A DNA stretch of 64,000 bases from Sphingomonas sp. PL-96 (GTDB lineage: Bacteria; Pseudomonadota; Alphaproteobacteria; Sphingomonadales; Sphingomonadaceae). The translations under genes were made by a program, and so were the position numbers. The notes beneath the pieces are model-generated. The model was not told the DNA's origin and searched no databases. It worked only from the letters and a program-made list of their open reading frames with translations. The stretch is from positions 248,001 to 312,000 of the forward strand of contig NZ_JAJFET010000002.1 in the NCBI RefSeq assembly GCF_020707215.1, in the 5' to 3' direction. Positions 54,503 to 64,000 of this stretch are shown piece by piece. Position 1 is the stretch's first letter. The number at the start of each line of letters is the position of its first letter.

Positions 54503-54553
54503 TGCGGTGTGAAGGGGGTGCGGTGTGAAGGGGGCGCGGTGTCGCGCCCCCTT
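54503..54553. repeat. 16-bp tandem repeat and hairpin after yceI-like gene
   Basis: TGCGGTGTGAAGGGGG occurs twice in tandem (54503-54518, 54519-54534). It runs into AAGGGGGCGCG-GTGT-CGCGCCCCCTT (54528-54553), an 11-bp stem that probably ends the YceI transcript (stop at 54562) and separates it from the leuA leader. Confidence 0.6.
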
Positions 54554-54561
54554 GTGGCTGC

Positions 54562-55173
54562 TTACGCCTGCTCGAAGGCGGCGCTGATGTCGAGTTCCAC
54601 CTCGTCCGACACGGCCGGAATGCCATAGGCGATGTTGAAGTCGGAGCGCTTGATCTTGGCATCCGCTTCAAAGCCGATCGTCGGCTTCTTGGACATCGGG
54701 TTCGCGCCCGCGCCGGTGAAGTGGGCGTTGAGCACGACCGGCTTGGTGACGCCGTTCAGCGTGAGGTTGCCGGTGATGGTCGCACGGGTGCCGCTGACCT
54801 TGACGGCGGTCGAGGTGAAGCGCGCAGTCGGCGTGACTTCCGCGTTGAAGAAGTCCTTGCTCATCATGTGCTTGGTGAGGCCAGCGCTCGCGGTGGTGAG
54901 CTTGCTGACCGGGATCGTCACGTCGAGCTTGGCGGCGGCGGGCTTCTTCGGGTCCAGCACCAGCGTGCCGTCGGCGTCACCGAAGATGCCGAAGTAGTCG
55001 TTGAAACCCAGGTGGTTGACGCGCCAGCCGATCAGCGTGTGGGCGGGATCGGTCTTGTAGGTGCCAGCCGCGACACGGCTGACGTCGGCAGTGCCGGGGA
55101 TCGGCATCTGCTGCGCGAGGAGGGGAGCGGCGACCGCGAGAGCGGCGCCGGCGAGGATCAGGGGCATGCGCAT
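54562..55173 (-). CDS. YceI family periplasmic protein
   Basis: This 203-residue protein has a signal peptide (MRMPLILAGAALAVAAPLLA) and the YceI lipocalin-like fold: YKTDPAHTLIGWRVNHLGFNDYFGIFG and FFNAEVTPTARFTSTAVKV. YceI proteins bind polyisoprenoids such as quinones and respond to alkaline or osmotic stress. It stands alone between leuA and ilvC. Confidence 0.93.
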   Translation of the reverse strand: MRMPLILAGAALAVAAPLLAQQMPIPGTADVSRVAAGTYKTDPAHTLIGWRVNHLGFNDYFGIFGDADGTLVLDPKKPAAAKLDVTIPVSKLTTASAGLTKHMMSKDFFNAEVTPTARFTSTAVKVSGTRATITGNLTLNGVTKPVVLNAHFTGAGANPMSKKPTIGFEADAKIKRSDFNIAYGIPAVSDEVELDISAAFEQA

Positions 55174-55276
55174 GGAAAGTTCTCCAACGAAAAGGACGGC
55201 GGATTAGTCTGCCGCCGCCCCTTCGCTGTCAAACCATGCAAGAGGAAACAGGTTGTTTCGCTAGCGTTCTTGCAAA

Positions 55277-55304
55277 CCCGTTTGTTTGTCTCGAAACAAA
55301 CGGG
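55277..55304. terminator. perfect 11-bp hairpin downstream of ilvC
   Basis: CCCGTTTGTTT (55277-55287) and AAACAAACGGG (55294-55304) pair perfectly with a 6-nt loop. It follows the ilvC hairpin and lies upstream of the YceI gene on the same strand, where it may also act as a leader structure. Confidence 0.55.
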
Positions 55305-55310
55305 GTGGGA

Positions 55311-55340
55311 CAGACGGAATCGCTCGCGCGATCCCGTCTG
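55311..55340 (-). terminator. ilvC terminator hairpin
   Basis: CAGACGGGATCGC-GCGA-GCGATTCCGTCTG (minus) forms a 13-bp stem with one G-U pair, 5 bp after the ilvC stop. No T run, but it is the obvious 3' end of the ilvBNC transcript together with the next hairpin. Confidence 0.65.
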
Positions 55341-55345
55341 CTGCC

Positions 55346-56455
<1,110 letters not shown>

Positions 56456-56971
56456 TCAGGCGGGCTCGCGGCCGCGGGCGATGGCGACGACGCCGGTGCG
56501 GGCGACTTCGACCAGCCCGACTTCGCGCATCAGCTCGATGAAGGTGTCGACCTTCTGGGTGCCGCCGGTCACTTCGAACACGAAGCTGGAGGTGGTCGCA
56601 TCGAGCACGCGGGCGCGATAGACCTCGGCGAGGCGCAGCGCCTCGATCCGGTGCTCGCCCGCGCCCACCACCTTCACCAGCGCCAGCTCGCGCTCGACGT
56701 GGGGCCCAAGTGCGGTGAGGTCGACAACCTTGTGCACCGGCACCAGCCGTTCGAGCTGGGCGAGGATCTGCTCCATCACCGGGGCCGAGGCCGAGGTGAC
56801 GATGGTGATGCGGCTGATGAGATCGTCTTCCGAGATGTCGGTGACGGTCAGGCTCTCGATATTATAGCCGCGCGCCGTGAACAGCCCGGCGATGCGCGCC
56901 AGGATGCCCGGCTCGTTGTCGACGATGATGGCGAGCGTGTGCCGCTCGCGCACTTCTTCCTTGATGTGCAT
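56456..56971 (-). CDS. ilvN: acetolactate synthase small subunit
   Basis: This 171-residue regulatory subunit has an N-terminal ACT domain (RHTLAIIVDNEPGILARIAGLFTARGYNIESLTV) that binds valine and a C-terminal ACT-like region. It controls IlvB by feedback. It lies 53 bp after ilvB. Confidence 0.97.
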   Translation of the reverse strand: MHIKEEVRERHTLAIIVDNEPGILARIAGLFTARGYNIESLTVTDISEDDLISRITIVTSASAPVMEQILAQLERLVPVHKVVDLTALGPHVERELALVKVVGAGEHRIEALRLAEVYRARVLDATTSSFVFEVTGGTQKVDTFIELMREVGLVEVARTGVVAIARGREPA

Positions 56972-57024
56972 GGTTCAGCCGATCCGGTTGAAATCTGTGG
57001 GAAAGAGGGGAGGCGGCGCCGCCG

Positions 57025-58770
57025 TCAGACCAGCGCCTTGGCCTCGTCGTCCATCTCGCCCGATACCTCGCTTGCCCACAGGATCATCTCGGTGTGCGCG
57101 GCCCCCGATGGGATCATCGGGAAGCAGTTGGCGAGCTTCGACACCCGGCAGTCGACCACGACCGGACCGTCATGGGCGAGCATCGCCTCGATCCCGGCGT
57201 CGAGATCATTCGGATGCTCGATGCGGATGCCCTTCCAGCCATAGGCCTCGGCCAGCTTCACAAAGTCCGGCAGGCTTTCGCTGTAACTCTCGGAATAGCG
57301 GCCCGAATAGGTCAGCTCCTGCCACTGGCGGACCATGCCCATATATTCGTTGTTGAGGATGAAGATCTTGACCGGCAGCCGGTACTGGGTCGCGGTCGCC
57401 AGCTCCTGGATGTTCATCTGGATCGAGGCTTCGCCGGCGATGTCGATCACCAGCGCGTCCGGCTCACCCAGCTGAGCGCCGATCGCGGCGGGCAGGCCAT
57501 AGCCCATCGTCCCGAGGCCGCCCGAAGTGAGCCACTTGTTGGGTGCCTCGAACCCGAAATGCTGGGCGGCCCACATCTGGTGCTGGCCGACCTCCGTCGA
57601 GATGATCGGCGCGCGCGCCTTGGTCGCCTCGTACAGCGCGCGGATCGCCCGCTGCGGCATGATCTCGTCCGCGCGATCCTCGAAGTCGAGGCAGTGCTTG
57701 GCACGCCAGCCGGCGATACGAGCGAACCATTCCGTCAGGTCCGGCGTGGGGTAGGCCCGCGCCTTCCACAGGTCGATCATCGCCGCGAGCGCACGGCCGC
57801 AATCGGCGACGATCGGCAGGTCGACGCGCACGTTCTTGTTGACCGAGGAACGGTCGATATCGACGTGGATCTTGCGGCTGTGGGGGCTGAACGCGTCGAG
57901 CCGGCCCGTCACGCGATCGTCGAAGCGCGCGCCCAGGCAGATGATCAGGTCCGCCTGGTTCATCGCCAGGTTCGCCTCATAGGTGCCGTGCATGCCGAGC
58001 ATGCCGAGCCACTTGTCGGACGAAGCGGGCAGCGCGCCCAGGCCCATCAGCGTGGAGGTGACCGGGGCGCCGGTGAGCGCCACCAGCTCGCGCAGCAGTT
58101 GCGATGCCTCCGGCCCCGAGTTGATGATGCCACCGCCTGTGTAGAAGACCGGGCGCTCGGCCGCCGCCAGCATCTCCACCGCTGTCTCGATCGCCACCGC
58201 GTCGGGCTCGATCTGCGGGCGATAGGTCTTGTGCTGGATCGGACCCGGCGTGCTGTAGCGCGCAGTCGCGACCTGCACGTCCTTGGGGATGTCGATCACG
58301 ACCGGCCCGGGGCGGCCGGAGGTGGCGATGTGGAATGCCTCATGCACCACCGAGCCGAGGCGCTGCGGGTCCTTCACCAGATAATTATGCTTTGTGCAGT
58401 GGCTGGTGATGCCGACCGTGTCCGCTTCCTGGAACGCGTCGGTGCCGATCAGCGCGGTCGGAACCTGGCCGGTGATGACCACCATCGGGATCGAATCGAG
58501 CAGCGCGTCGGTGATGCCCGTGACCGCGTTGGTGGCGCCGGGGCCCGAGGTGACGAGCACGACGCCCGGCTTGCCGGTCGAGCGGGCGTAGCCCTCTGCC
58601 GCATGAGTCGCCGCCTGCTCGTGGCGGACCAGGATGTGGCGGATCTTCGACTGCCGGAACAGCGCGTCGTAGATCGGAAGCACCGCGCCGCCGGGATAGC
58701 CGAACACGAGCTCCACGCCGAGATCGACCAGCGCCTCGACCAGGATTTCGGCTCCGCTTTTCTCGACCAC
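57025..58770 (-). CDS. ilvB: acetolactate synthase large subunit
   Basis: IlvB uses TPP and FAD to make 2-acetolactate or 2-aceto-2-hydroxybutyrate. The 581-residue protein has VFGYPGGAVLPIYD with the catalytic Glu in RHEQAATHAAEGYAR and the TPP motif GEASIQMNIQELATA...NNEYMGMV. It is preceded by 83 bp after miaA; no leader peptide of clear form was found there. Confidence 0.98.
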   Translation of the reverse strand: MVEKSGAEILVEALVDLGVELVFGYPGGAVLPIYDALFRQSKIRHILVRHEQAATHAAEGYARSTGKPGVVLVTSGPGATNAVTGITDALLDSIPMVVITGQVPTALIGTDAFQEADTVGITSHCTKHNYLVKDPQRLGSVVHEAFHIATSGRPGPVVIDIPKDVQVATARYSTPGPIQHKTYRPQIEPDAVAIETAVEMLAAAERPVFYTGGGIINSGPEASQLLRELVALTGAPVTSTLMGLGALPASSDKWLGMLGMHGTYEANLAMNQADLIICLGARFDDRVTGRLDAFSPHSRKIHVDIDRSSVNKNVRVDLPIVADCGRALAAMIDLWKARAYPTPDLTEWFARIAGWRAKHCLDFEDRADEIMPQRAIRALYEATKARAPIISTEVGQHQMWAAQHFGFEAPNKWLTSGGLGTMGYGLPAAIGAQLGEPDALVIDIAGEASIQMNIQELATATQYRLPVKIFILNNEYMGMVRQWQELTYSGRYSESYSESLPDFVKLAEAYGWKGIRIEHPNDLDAGIEAMLAHDGPVVVDCRVSKLANCFPMIPSGAAHTEMILWASEVSGEMDDEAKALV

Positions 58771-58853
58771 GTCACGTCCTCCTCATTTTCGCAGCTGCAG
58801 CAGCAGCCCTTCGGACGGAGCGCGCCTACCGGCAGCACCAGGAGGATGCAAGG

Positions 58854-59789
58854 TTAGTTTGATAATTTTTGTTCAAAAAAACTGCGGAAGTCGTATTTTT
58901 CCGTCTCGGCAACGAACTGCCACGTCGGCGGAGGCTGGTTGCGAAACCAGGTATATTGGCGCTTGGCATATTGCCGGGTCGCGAGGCGGGCGGCGGCAAG
59001 TGCCTCTTCCCGCGTGATTTCTCCTGCGAGATACGCCGCAATCTGGGGCACGCCGATCGCGCGGCACACCGGTGCATCGGGGGAAAGGTCGCTGCGGGTG
59101 AGCAAGGCCGCGACTTCCTCGATCCCGCCGCTCGCGAACATCGCCGCGAGCCGGCGGTCGCAGCGTTCGAACAGCCAGGCGCGGTCGGGGAGCAGCACCA
59201 CCGGCACCAGCTCGATGCGGTCGGCGATGCCGCCCTCGCGTGCTGCCTGCCAATCGCTGAGCGGGCGGCCGGTCGAGCGCACCACCTCCAGCGCGCGCGC
59301 CACCCGCGTCGTGTCACTGGCGCGCAGGCGTTCAGCCGCCGGCGGGTCCAGGCGAGCGAGGTCGGCGTGGGCCTCGGCGACCGGGAGCGCGCGGACTGCA
59401 GTGCGGATCTTCGCGTCGATCTCCGGCACCGGCGCAATCCCGTCGAGCAGGGTGCGCAGGTACAGGCCAGTGCCGCCGACGAGGACGGGCAGGCGCCCCT
59501 CGGCGAGGGTCGCGTCGATCGTGGCGCGGGCTTCGGCGGCCCAGCGGGCGGCGGAATAGTCCGCGCCGCCGTCGACATGGCCGAACAGGCGGTGCGGGAC
59601 CTGCGCTTCCTCCTCGGCGCTCGGGCGGGCGCTCAGCACGCGCAGGTCGCGATAGACCTGAGCGGAGTCGGCGTTGATGACGGTGCCCTGGTGGCGCTCG
59701 GCGACGGCGATCGCGAGCGCGGACTTGCCGCTCGCGGTCGGCCCTGCAATGAGCGCCACCTTCGGCAAAGGGGTATGCACCATGTTCAT
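58854..59789 (-). CDS. miaA: tRNA dimethylallyltransferase
   Basis: MiaA adds a dimethylallyl group to A37 of tRNAs reading UNN codons. The 311-residue protein has Walker [12 protein letters not shown] near residue 16, the conserved DSAQVYRDL and [15 protein letters not shown], and the C-terminal [13 protein letters not shown]. It overlaps the divergent serB start by 8 bp; the ATG at 59783 is an alternative start. The ilv genes follow on the same strand. Confidence 0.96.
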   Translation of the reverse strand: MNMVHTPLPKVALIAGPTASGKSALAIAVAERHQGTVINADSAQVYRDLRVLSARPSAEEEAQVPHRLFGHVDGGADYSAARWAAEARATIDATLAEGRLPVLVGGTGLYLRTLLDGIAPVPEIDAKIRTAVRALPVAEAHADLARLDPPAAERLRASDTTRVARALEVVRSTGRPLSDWQAAREGGIADRIELVPVVLLPDRAWLFERCDRRLAAMFASGGIEEVAALLTRSDLSPDAPVCRAIGVPQIAAYLAGEITREEALAAARLATRQYAKRQYTWFRNQPPPTWQFVAETEKYDFRSFFEQKLSN

Positions 59790-60723
59790 CGCGACGCTGA
59801 TAGCAGACGGGAGCCTGGATCAAGCGCTTCTCTCCGAGATCGCGCATCAATTCGATCAAGACTGCACGGCGGGGACGTTGACGGGGGTGTCCTGGCTCGA
59901 CGAGGGCTGGGCTGCCGACCTTCTCTTCGATCCTGCAGATGGCGTGACCCAATCGGATTGTGCAGAAATCGCCGAGGCGATCAGGGAGCAGGCTTGCTCG
60001 ATAGTGCAAGAAGGCTTCGGCCTGGATCTGAAGCTCGACGTCGTAGTGCAGCCCGCCGCGAACCGGCAGAAGAAGCTGCTGATCGCGGACATGGACTCCA
60101 CCATGATCACGGTCGAGTGCATCGACGAACTTGCCGACTATGCCGGGATCAAGCCACAGATTGCCGAAGTGACCGAACGGGCGATGCGGGGCGAGCTCGA
60201 CTTTGCCGCAGCGCTGGACGCGCGGGTCGCGCTGCTCAAGGGGCTCGGCGAGGATGCGATCGAACGCTGCCTTGCCGAGCGGGTGCGGATCACGCCCGGC
60301 GCCGAGGCGCTGGTGAAGACCATGCGCGCGAACGGGGCGGAGACGATCCTGATTTCGGGCGGCTTCACCCGCTTTGCCGAGCCGGTGGCGCGGCAGATCG
60401 GCTTTGCGCGGGCGATCGCCAACCGACTGATGATCGCGGACGGGATGCTGGACGGGACGGTCGCCAAGCCGATCGTGGACTCAGGCACCAAGGAGGCGAC
60501 ACTGGTCGAGGCGATCGCCACGCTGGGGCTCGATCCGGCGGATACGCTTGCGGTGGGCGATGGCGCCAACGACCTGGCGATGATCCGGCGGGCGGGGCTG
60601 GGGGTGGCATTCCACGCTAAGCCGATCGTCGCGGCCGCAGCGGGTGCTCGGATCGACCATGGCGATCTCTCGGCGCTGCTGTACGCGCTGGGGTATGCGC
60701 GGGATCGGTGGGTGGTGGCGTAG
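59782..60723 (+). CDS. serB: phosphoserine phosphatase
   Basis: SerB hydrolyses phosphoserine to serine. The 313-residue HAD-family enzyme has the nucleophile motif DMDSTMI, the Ser motif [12 protein letters not shown], and Lys and Asp in GTKEATLVE and [11 protein letters not shown]. An N-terminal ACT-like domain precedes the HAD core. The ATG at 59782 follows AAAGGGGT. Its 5' end overlaps that of the divergent miaA. Confidence 0.96.
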   Translation: MFIATLIADGSLDQALLSEIAHQFDQDCTAGTLTGVSWLDEGWAADLLFDPADGVTQSDCAEIAEAIREQACSIVQEGFGLDLKLDVVVQPAANRQKKLLIADMDSTMITVECIDELADYAGIKPQIAEVTERAMRGELDFAAALDARVALLKGLGEDAIERCLAERVRITPGAEALVKTMRANGAETILISGGFTRFAEPVARQIGFARAIANRLMIADGMLDGTVAKPIVDSGTKEATLVEAIATLGLDPADTLAVGDGANDLAMIRRAGLGVAFHAKPIVAAAAGARIDHGDLSALLYALGYARDRWVVA

Positions 60724-60752
60724 GAGCTGCCGGGACGTTCCGCGACCGCTCC

Positions 60753-61062
60753 GTACCCCGGCGCAGGAGGGGGGGCAGCTACGGTCGCGCGCAACCTCTG
60801 GGTCTTACCGCCAGCAGTCCGGCGTCTGCGGGACCATCGGATAACCCGCGACAACCGCCTCGAAACCTGCCGTATCCCTGCGCAGGCAGGGATCCAGGGC
60901 CAAGCAGAACAACGCCTCGCGCTGGATGTGGCCCTGGGCTCCCCCCGGCGCGGGAGCAGGTAACGGCATCCTTGAGCTTTAGCAGACCGGCGGATGGCTG
61001 GGGCGACGGCGCAATGGCGTGCGGCGTCGGCGGCTTTCCTGACTGGGCCCGGCCTTCGCCGA
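60753..61062. repeat. nested repeats: split GTACCCCGGCG element around a GTATCCCTGCGCAGG element
   Basis: The left half of the class seen at 52509-52607 (GTACCCCGGCGCAGG, 60753-60775) and its right half (CTGGGCCCGGCCTTCGCCG, 61043-61062) are about 267 bp apart. Between them is a full element of the other class (60872-60960, GTATCCCTGCGCAGGCAGGG ... GGGCTCCCCCCGGCGCGGGAGC). The whole interval 60724-61077 lies between convergent serB and the SPOR gene and has no ORF. Confidence 0.6.
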
Positions 61063-61077
61063 GACCCCAAGAGGGCG

Positions 61078-62037
61078 CTAGCGCTTCACCGGCAGGCAGG
61101 ACTTTACGGCCGAACAAGCACGGCTGGCTTCTGCGCTCGACGCGTAGGGGCCGACCAGCAGCTTGGTGACGGCGCCGGACTGGACATATTCGGGGCTGCG
61201 GCCCGGGAACTTGCCGCGGAGCTGTGACCATAGCGCCTGGGCGCCGCCGGTCTCGCGAAACGCGCCGAGCTGGACGCGCCAGGCGCCGCCGGCGGCTGGC
61301 GTGGCGGTGCGAGCCGGGGCCGGCACCGGGGTGGCCGGCTTGGCTGCGACAGGGGCTGGACGCGCCGGAGCGGCCGTTGTCGGCACCGCACGCGCAGGCG
61401 TAGCCACTGCCGGAGCCGGTTCCGCCGCCGCCGGTGTAGCCGCCGCGACATTGGTCGCCGTCACCGGCGTGCGTGCCGCCTGTGCCTGGAGTGTGCGGGC
61501 CAGTTCCAGCCCGCGCTGGCGATCCTGCAGCGAGACATAGCGGTCCATCTGCGCCAGCGTTTGCGAGGCCTGCGGAAGCCCGGAGCTGGAAGCGCGAGTC
61601 ATCAGCGCATAGGCGCGGACCCAGTCCTTTGCGACCGCATCGCCGTTGAACAACATGGTGCCGAGCACGAACTGCGCGCGCGCTTCCCCGCGCGAGGACG
61701 CCTGCTCCAGCCACTTGGCCGCTTCCTGGCGGCGGCCGTTCTGGAACAGGGCCAGGCCATAGTTGGTCACCGCCTGCGGATGGCCCTGAGCCGCTGCCTT
61801 GGCATACCATTGCTCGGCCTGCGCCAGGTCGGCGGGAACGCCGCGGCCGAGCTTATAGGCCTGAGCGAGGTTGAACTGTGCGTCCGGGTCACCCTTGGCC
61901 GCAGGTTCGCGCCATTCCTTCACCGCTCGCGCGAAGTCGCCGCGGGTCCAGGCGTCCACGCCTGCCTTGACGTCGGCAAGTGCCGGCTGGCCGAGCAGCA
62001 GCAGGGCTGCGGTCCCGAGAAAAAGCTTGGCTCGCAT
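61078..62037 (-). CDS. SPOR-domain protein with Sel1/TPR repeats
   Basis: This 319-residue secreted protein has a signal peptide (MRAKLFLGTAALLLLGQPALA), Sel1-like repeats at about 20-170 (AQFNLAQAYKLGRGVPADLAQAEQWYAKAA), an Ala/Pro/Thr-rich linker and a C-terminal SPOR domain (WRVQLGAFRETGGAQALWSQL) that binds denuded peptidoglycan at division sites. The ATG at 62037 is 9 bp after GGAAGG; an ATG at 62046 has no spacing. It is divergent from a second SPOR protein. Confidence 0.88.
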   Translation of the reverse strand: MRAKLFLGTAALLLLGQPALADVKAGVDAWTRGDFARAVKEWREPAAKGDPDAQFNLAQAYKLGRGVPADLAQAEQWYAKAAAQGHPQAVTNYGLALFQNGRRQEAAKWLEQASSRGEARAQFVLGTMLFNGDAVAKDWVRAYALMTRASSSGLPQASQTLAQMDRYVSLQDRQRGLELARTLQAQAARTPVTATNVAAATPAAAEPAPAVATPARAVPTTAAPARPAPVAAKPATPVPAPARTATPAAGGAWRVQLGAFRETGGAQALWSQLRGKFPGRSPEYVQSGAVTKLLVGPYASSAEASRACSAVKSCLPVKR

Positions 62038-62210
62038 CGTCTTCATCCTTCCGCGTCGCTGCCCGCTTATCGCCGCACGGGCGCTGGCGCCACCCTTGCG
62101 GCGACGGCCCGAGCGGCTGCGGCGGCATGCTCCGCCCGGGCGCATTAACCCGATGTTATGGCCGGTCGGGACAGGGTTTGCCGGTAATCCAGCGAAGGGG
62201 AAGGTGTGAC

Positions 62211-63467
62211 GTGCTGAGCGGCAGGGGCAAGGGGGCGAGGACCCGCACCGTGCTCGCGCTCGGCGGCGCGGCGGTGCTGCTCGGGACCGGCTGCACAGCT
62301 GGAGCACCCGGAGTGGCTTCCTCGGTCGATCCCGAACGGACCCAGACGCGCATCGACACGCTGACCGACAAGGCCGAAGTCGCCATCGCGGAGCATCGCG
62401 GCAAGGCGGCGGTGCGCTATGCCGAACAGGCAGTGGCGCTGGCACCGGCGGACCCGCGCTATCGGGCGCTCCTGGGCCATGCCTATCTGCAGGCCGGACG
62501 CTTCCGCTCGGCGGCGCAGGCGGCGGGGGACGCGCTGGCGCTCAACCCGCGCGACCCGCGCGCCGCGCTCGATCTGGCGCTGGCGCAGACCGCGCTGGGC
62601 GACTGGACCGCGGCGCGCGCCACGCTGGCGACCTATGCGGAGATCCTCAAGCCGGCCGACCGCGGGCTGGCGCTGGCGCTGGCTGGGGACCCTGTCGGCG
62701 GTGCGGTGCTGATCGGGCAGGAAGCGCGCGGGGCCGCGGCGAGCGCCACGGCGCGTCAGAACCTGGCGCTGGCGCTGGCGCTTGCGGGCCATTGGCCGGA
62801 TGCGCGCGCGGTCGCCGCGGTCGACCTGGCGCCGGACGAGGTCGAGCGGCGAATGGCGCAATGGCTTCAATTCGTGCGGCCGACCACCTCCTCGGAGCAG
62901 GTCGCGTCGCTGCTCGGGACCAAGGCGGTGGCCGATGCGGGGCAGCCTGTGGCGCTAGCTCTGGTGCAGCCGGCGGTGTCGGTCGCGGTTGCGGAGGCGC
63001 ACGTCGAAGTTCCGGTGCCGCCTGCTGCCGAGCCTGCCGAGCCGGCCGTTGGCGGCGTTCGCTTTGCAGCACGGCAGGAGATCGTCCAGCCGATCGCGGC
63101 GCGCGTCGTGGTGCGGGAGGCAGCGCCCCGGGCCGAACCTCGCGGGGTCCGAGTTGCCGCTTCGGTGACGGCTGGCCGTTATTACGTCCAGCTGGGGGCG
63201 CATGAGTCTGCTGCCGCAGCGCAGGGTGCGTGGAACAGCGCACGGCACCGGCATCACGACCTCGCGAGCCTCACGCCCTATGCCGGCGAGACGCGGGCGC
63301 GCGGCGGCAGCTTCTATCGCCTGTCCGTGGGCGGGTTCGCCCGGCCAGAGGCGATGGCGCTATGCGCGCGGTTGCGCAGCGAGGGAGGCAGTTGCTTCGT
63401 GCGCGAGCAGGCGGGCGAGCGGGTTGCCGACTGGGCAGCGCCGAAGCGGCAGGTCGCCGCCCGCTGA
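62211..63467 (+). CDS. SPOR-domain protein with TPR-like region
   Basis: This 418-residue protein begins at the GTG at 62211 (AAGGGGAAGG, 6 bp upstream) with a hydrophobic segment (LALGGAAVLLGTGC) that may be a lipoprotein signal, although the lipobox is atypical. TPR-like repeats follow (VRYAEQAVALAPADPRYRALLGHAYLQAGRF), then an Ala/Pro/Val linker and a C-terminal SPOR domain (YYVQLGAHESAAAAQGAW). It would bind septal peptidoglycan. Confidence 0.85.
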   Translation: MLSGRGKGARTRTVLALGGAAVLLGTGCTAGAPGVASSVDPERTQTRIDTLTDKAEVAIAEHRGKAAVRYAEQAVALAPADPRYRALLGHAYLQAGRFRSAAQAAGDALALNPRDPRAALDLALAQTALGDWTAARATLATYAEILKPADRGLALALAGDPVGGAVLIGQEARGAAASATARQNLALALALAGHWPDARAVAAVDLAPDEVERRMAQWLQFVRPTTSSEQVASLLGTKAVADAGQPVALALVQPAVSVAVAEAHVEVPVPPAAEPAEPAVGGVRFAARQEIVQPIAARVVVREAAPRAEPRGVRVAASVTAGRYYVQLGAHESAAAAQGAWNSARHRHHDLASLTPYAGETRARGGSFYRLSVGGFARPEAMALCARLRSEGGSCFVREQAGERVADWAAPKRQVAAR

Positions 63468-63479
63468 CCGGCAGGCCGC

Positions 63480-64000
63480 TTACAGGAAGCGGCCGCCCTT
63501 CATCACCCTGAGCGCCTTGCCCTGAACCGGCAGGCCATCGAACGGCGTGTTGCCGGCCTTGGCGGCCATGCGCTCGGCCGAGATCAGCCAGGGCGCGTCG
63601 GCATCGGCGATCAGCAGGTCAGCCGGGTTTCCGGCCGCCAGCGTGCCGGTGTCGATGCCGAGCACCCGCGCCGGGTTGACGGCGAGCAGCGCGAACAGGC
63701 GATCGGGCGTGAGGAACTCGTCGCGGACCAGGCTCAGGCCGAAGGCGAGCAGCGTCTCCGCGCCCGCCATGCCTTCGCTCGAATCGGTGAAGGGTAGGCG
63801 CTTCTGCTCCGGTCCGCGCGGGTCGTGGCCCGAGCAGAGCACGTCCACGGTGCCGTCGCGCACCGCGGCGAGGGCCGCCTGACGGTCGCTCTCCGACCGC
63901 AGCGGCGGCGAGAGATGGGCAAAGGTGCGATAGTCGTTGAGCGTGTTGTCGCTGAGCAGCAGGTGCGCCGGCGTGATGCCGCAGGTGACCGGCAGGCCGC
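63480..64000 (-). CDS. dihydroorotase family (N-terminal part cut by window edge)
   Basis: The C-terminal 172 residues of a class I dihydroorotase-like protein are present. They run GLPVTCGITPAHLLLSDNTLND, then VDVLCSGHDPRGPEQKRLPFTDSSEGM and end GKALRVMKGGRFL. Dihydroorotase makes dihydroorotate for pyrimidine synthesis. At the metal-binding DHAPH position of catalytic enzymes, the sequence reads GHDPR, so this may be a pseudo-enzyme that partners aspartate transcarbamoylase. The family has both kinds in Alphaproteobacteria. Confidence 0.85.
   Translation of the reverse strand, partial: GLPVTCGITPAHLLLSDNTLNDYRTFAHLSPPLRSESDRQAALAAVRDGTVDVLCSGHDPRGPEQKRLPFTDSSEGMAGAETLLAFGLSLVRDEFLTPDRLFALLAVNPARVLGIDTGTLAAGNPADLLIADADAPWLISAERMAAKAGNTPFDGLPVQGKALRVMKGGRFL

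Noticed and set aside
58771..58853. A frame rich in Leu, Val and Ile upstream of ilvB that might be a leader peptide
   Set aside because: It has no start codon close by, continues into the ilvB region without a stop, and no terminator or T run follows.

Overview
The window is a chromosomal stretch of a high-GC alphaproteobacterium, most likely Sphingomonas or a close sphingomonad. The evidence is the tightly packed GC-rich genes, the protein sequences, the cluster comF-grxC-nitrilase-DUF1178, a TorF-type porin, the HAD-ECH domain order of the beta-oxidation protein, and several families of GC-rich inverted repeats between convergent genes. No prophage, insertion sequence, CRISPR array or rRNA was seen. 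It is mainly housekeeping DNA, and the less ordinary content lies in 5' leaders and small ORFs.

Layout. 1-10 kb: partial ABC ATPase, rarA, a metal-sensor-like PadR regulator with DUF2218, a glycosyltransferase, radA, cvpA, DoxX, an Fe-S scaffold and a CPA2 antiporter. 10-20 kb: aroK-aroB, an operon ending in a tyrosine recombinase, accA, two Flp pilins, mutT, a methyltransferase, comF, grxC, a nitrilase-family amidase and DUF1178. 20-25 kb: a KaiC-like ATPase overlapping a hybrid histidine kinase, an SRAP protease and tRNA-Arg(CCT). 25-34 kb: one co-directional high-affinity K+ system reading porin, 27-aa ORF, kdpF, A, B, C, D, E. 34-37 kb: OmpP1/FadL porin, DUF2147, a Gdx-type guanidinium exporter and a 49-aa membrane ORF. 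37-47 kb: a fatty-acid oxidation operon (thiolase, HAD/ECH, acyl-CoA dehydrogenase, nitronate monooxygenase, etfB, etfA) divergent from an acyl-CoA ligase and MerR regulator. 47-52 kb: a gene broken by an in-frame TAG, small secreted proteins, a SulP transporter, SWIB and folE. 52-60 kb: branched-chain amino-acid genes leuA, ilvC, ilvN and ilvB, then miaA and serB. 61-64 kb: two divergent SPOR/TPR proteins and the C-terminal part of a dihydroorotase.

Regulatory RNA candidates are the most interesting part. leuA has a textbook attenuator: a 17-residue leader peptide with four Leu, followed by a perfect 12-bp terminator hairpin and a T run. The porin-kdp operon starts with a leader whose long stem pairs the ribosome-binding site, behind an 11-bp-period direct repeat that could bind KdpE. 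The guanidinium exporter has a GGG-ACGG-CCC hairpin like one half of a guanidine-II (mini-ykkC) riboswitch, overlapping a second stem that pairs the Shine-Dalgarno. SulP is preceded by four consecutive hairpins. These are sequence inferences without comparative or experimental support.

All five sites of paired GC-rich inverted repeats lie between convergent genes, which fits a shared role as bidirectional terminators.
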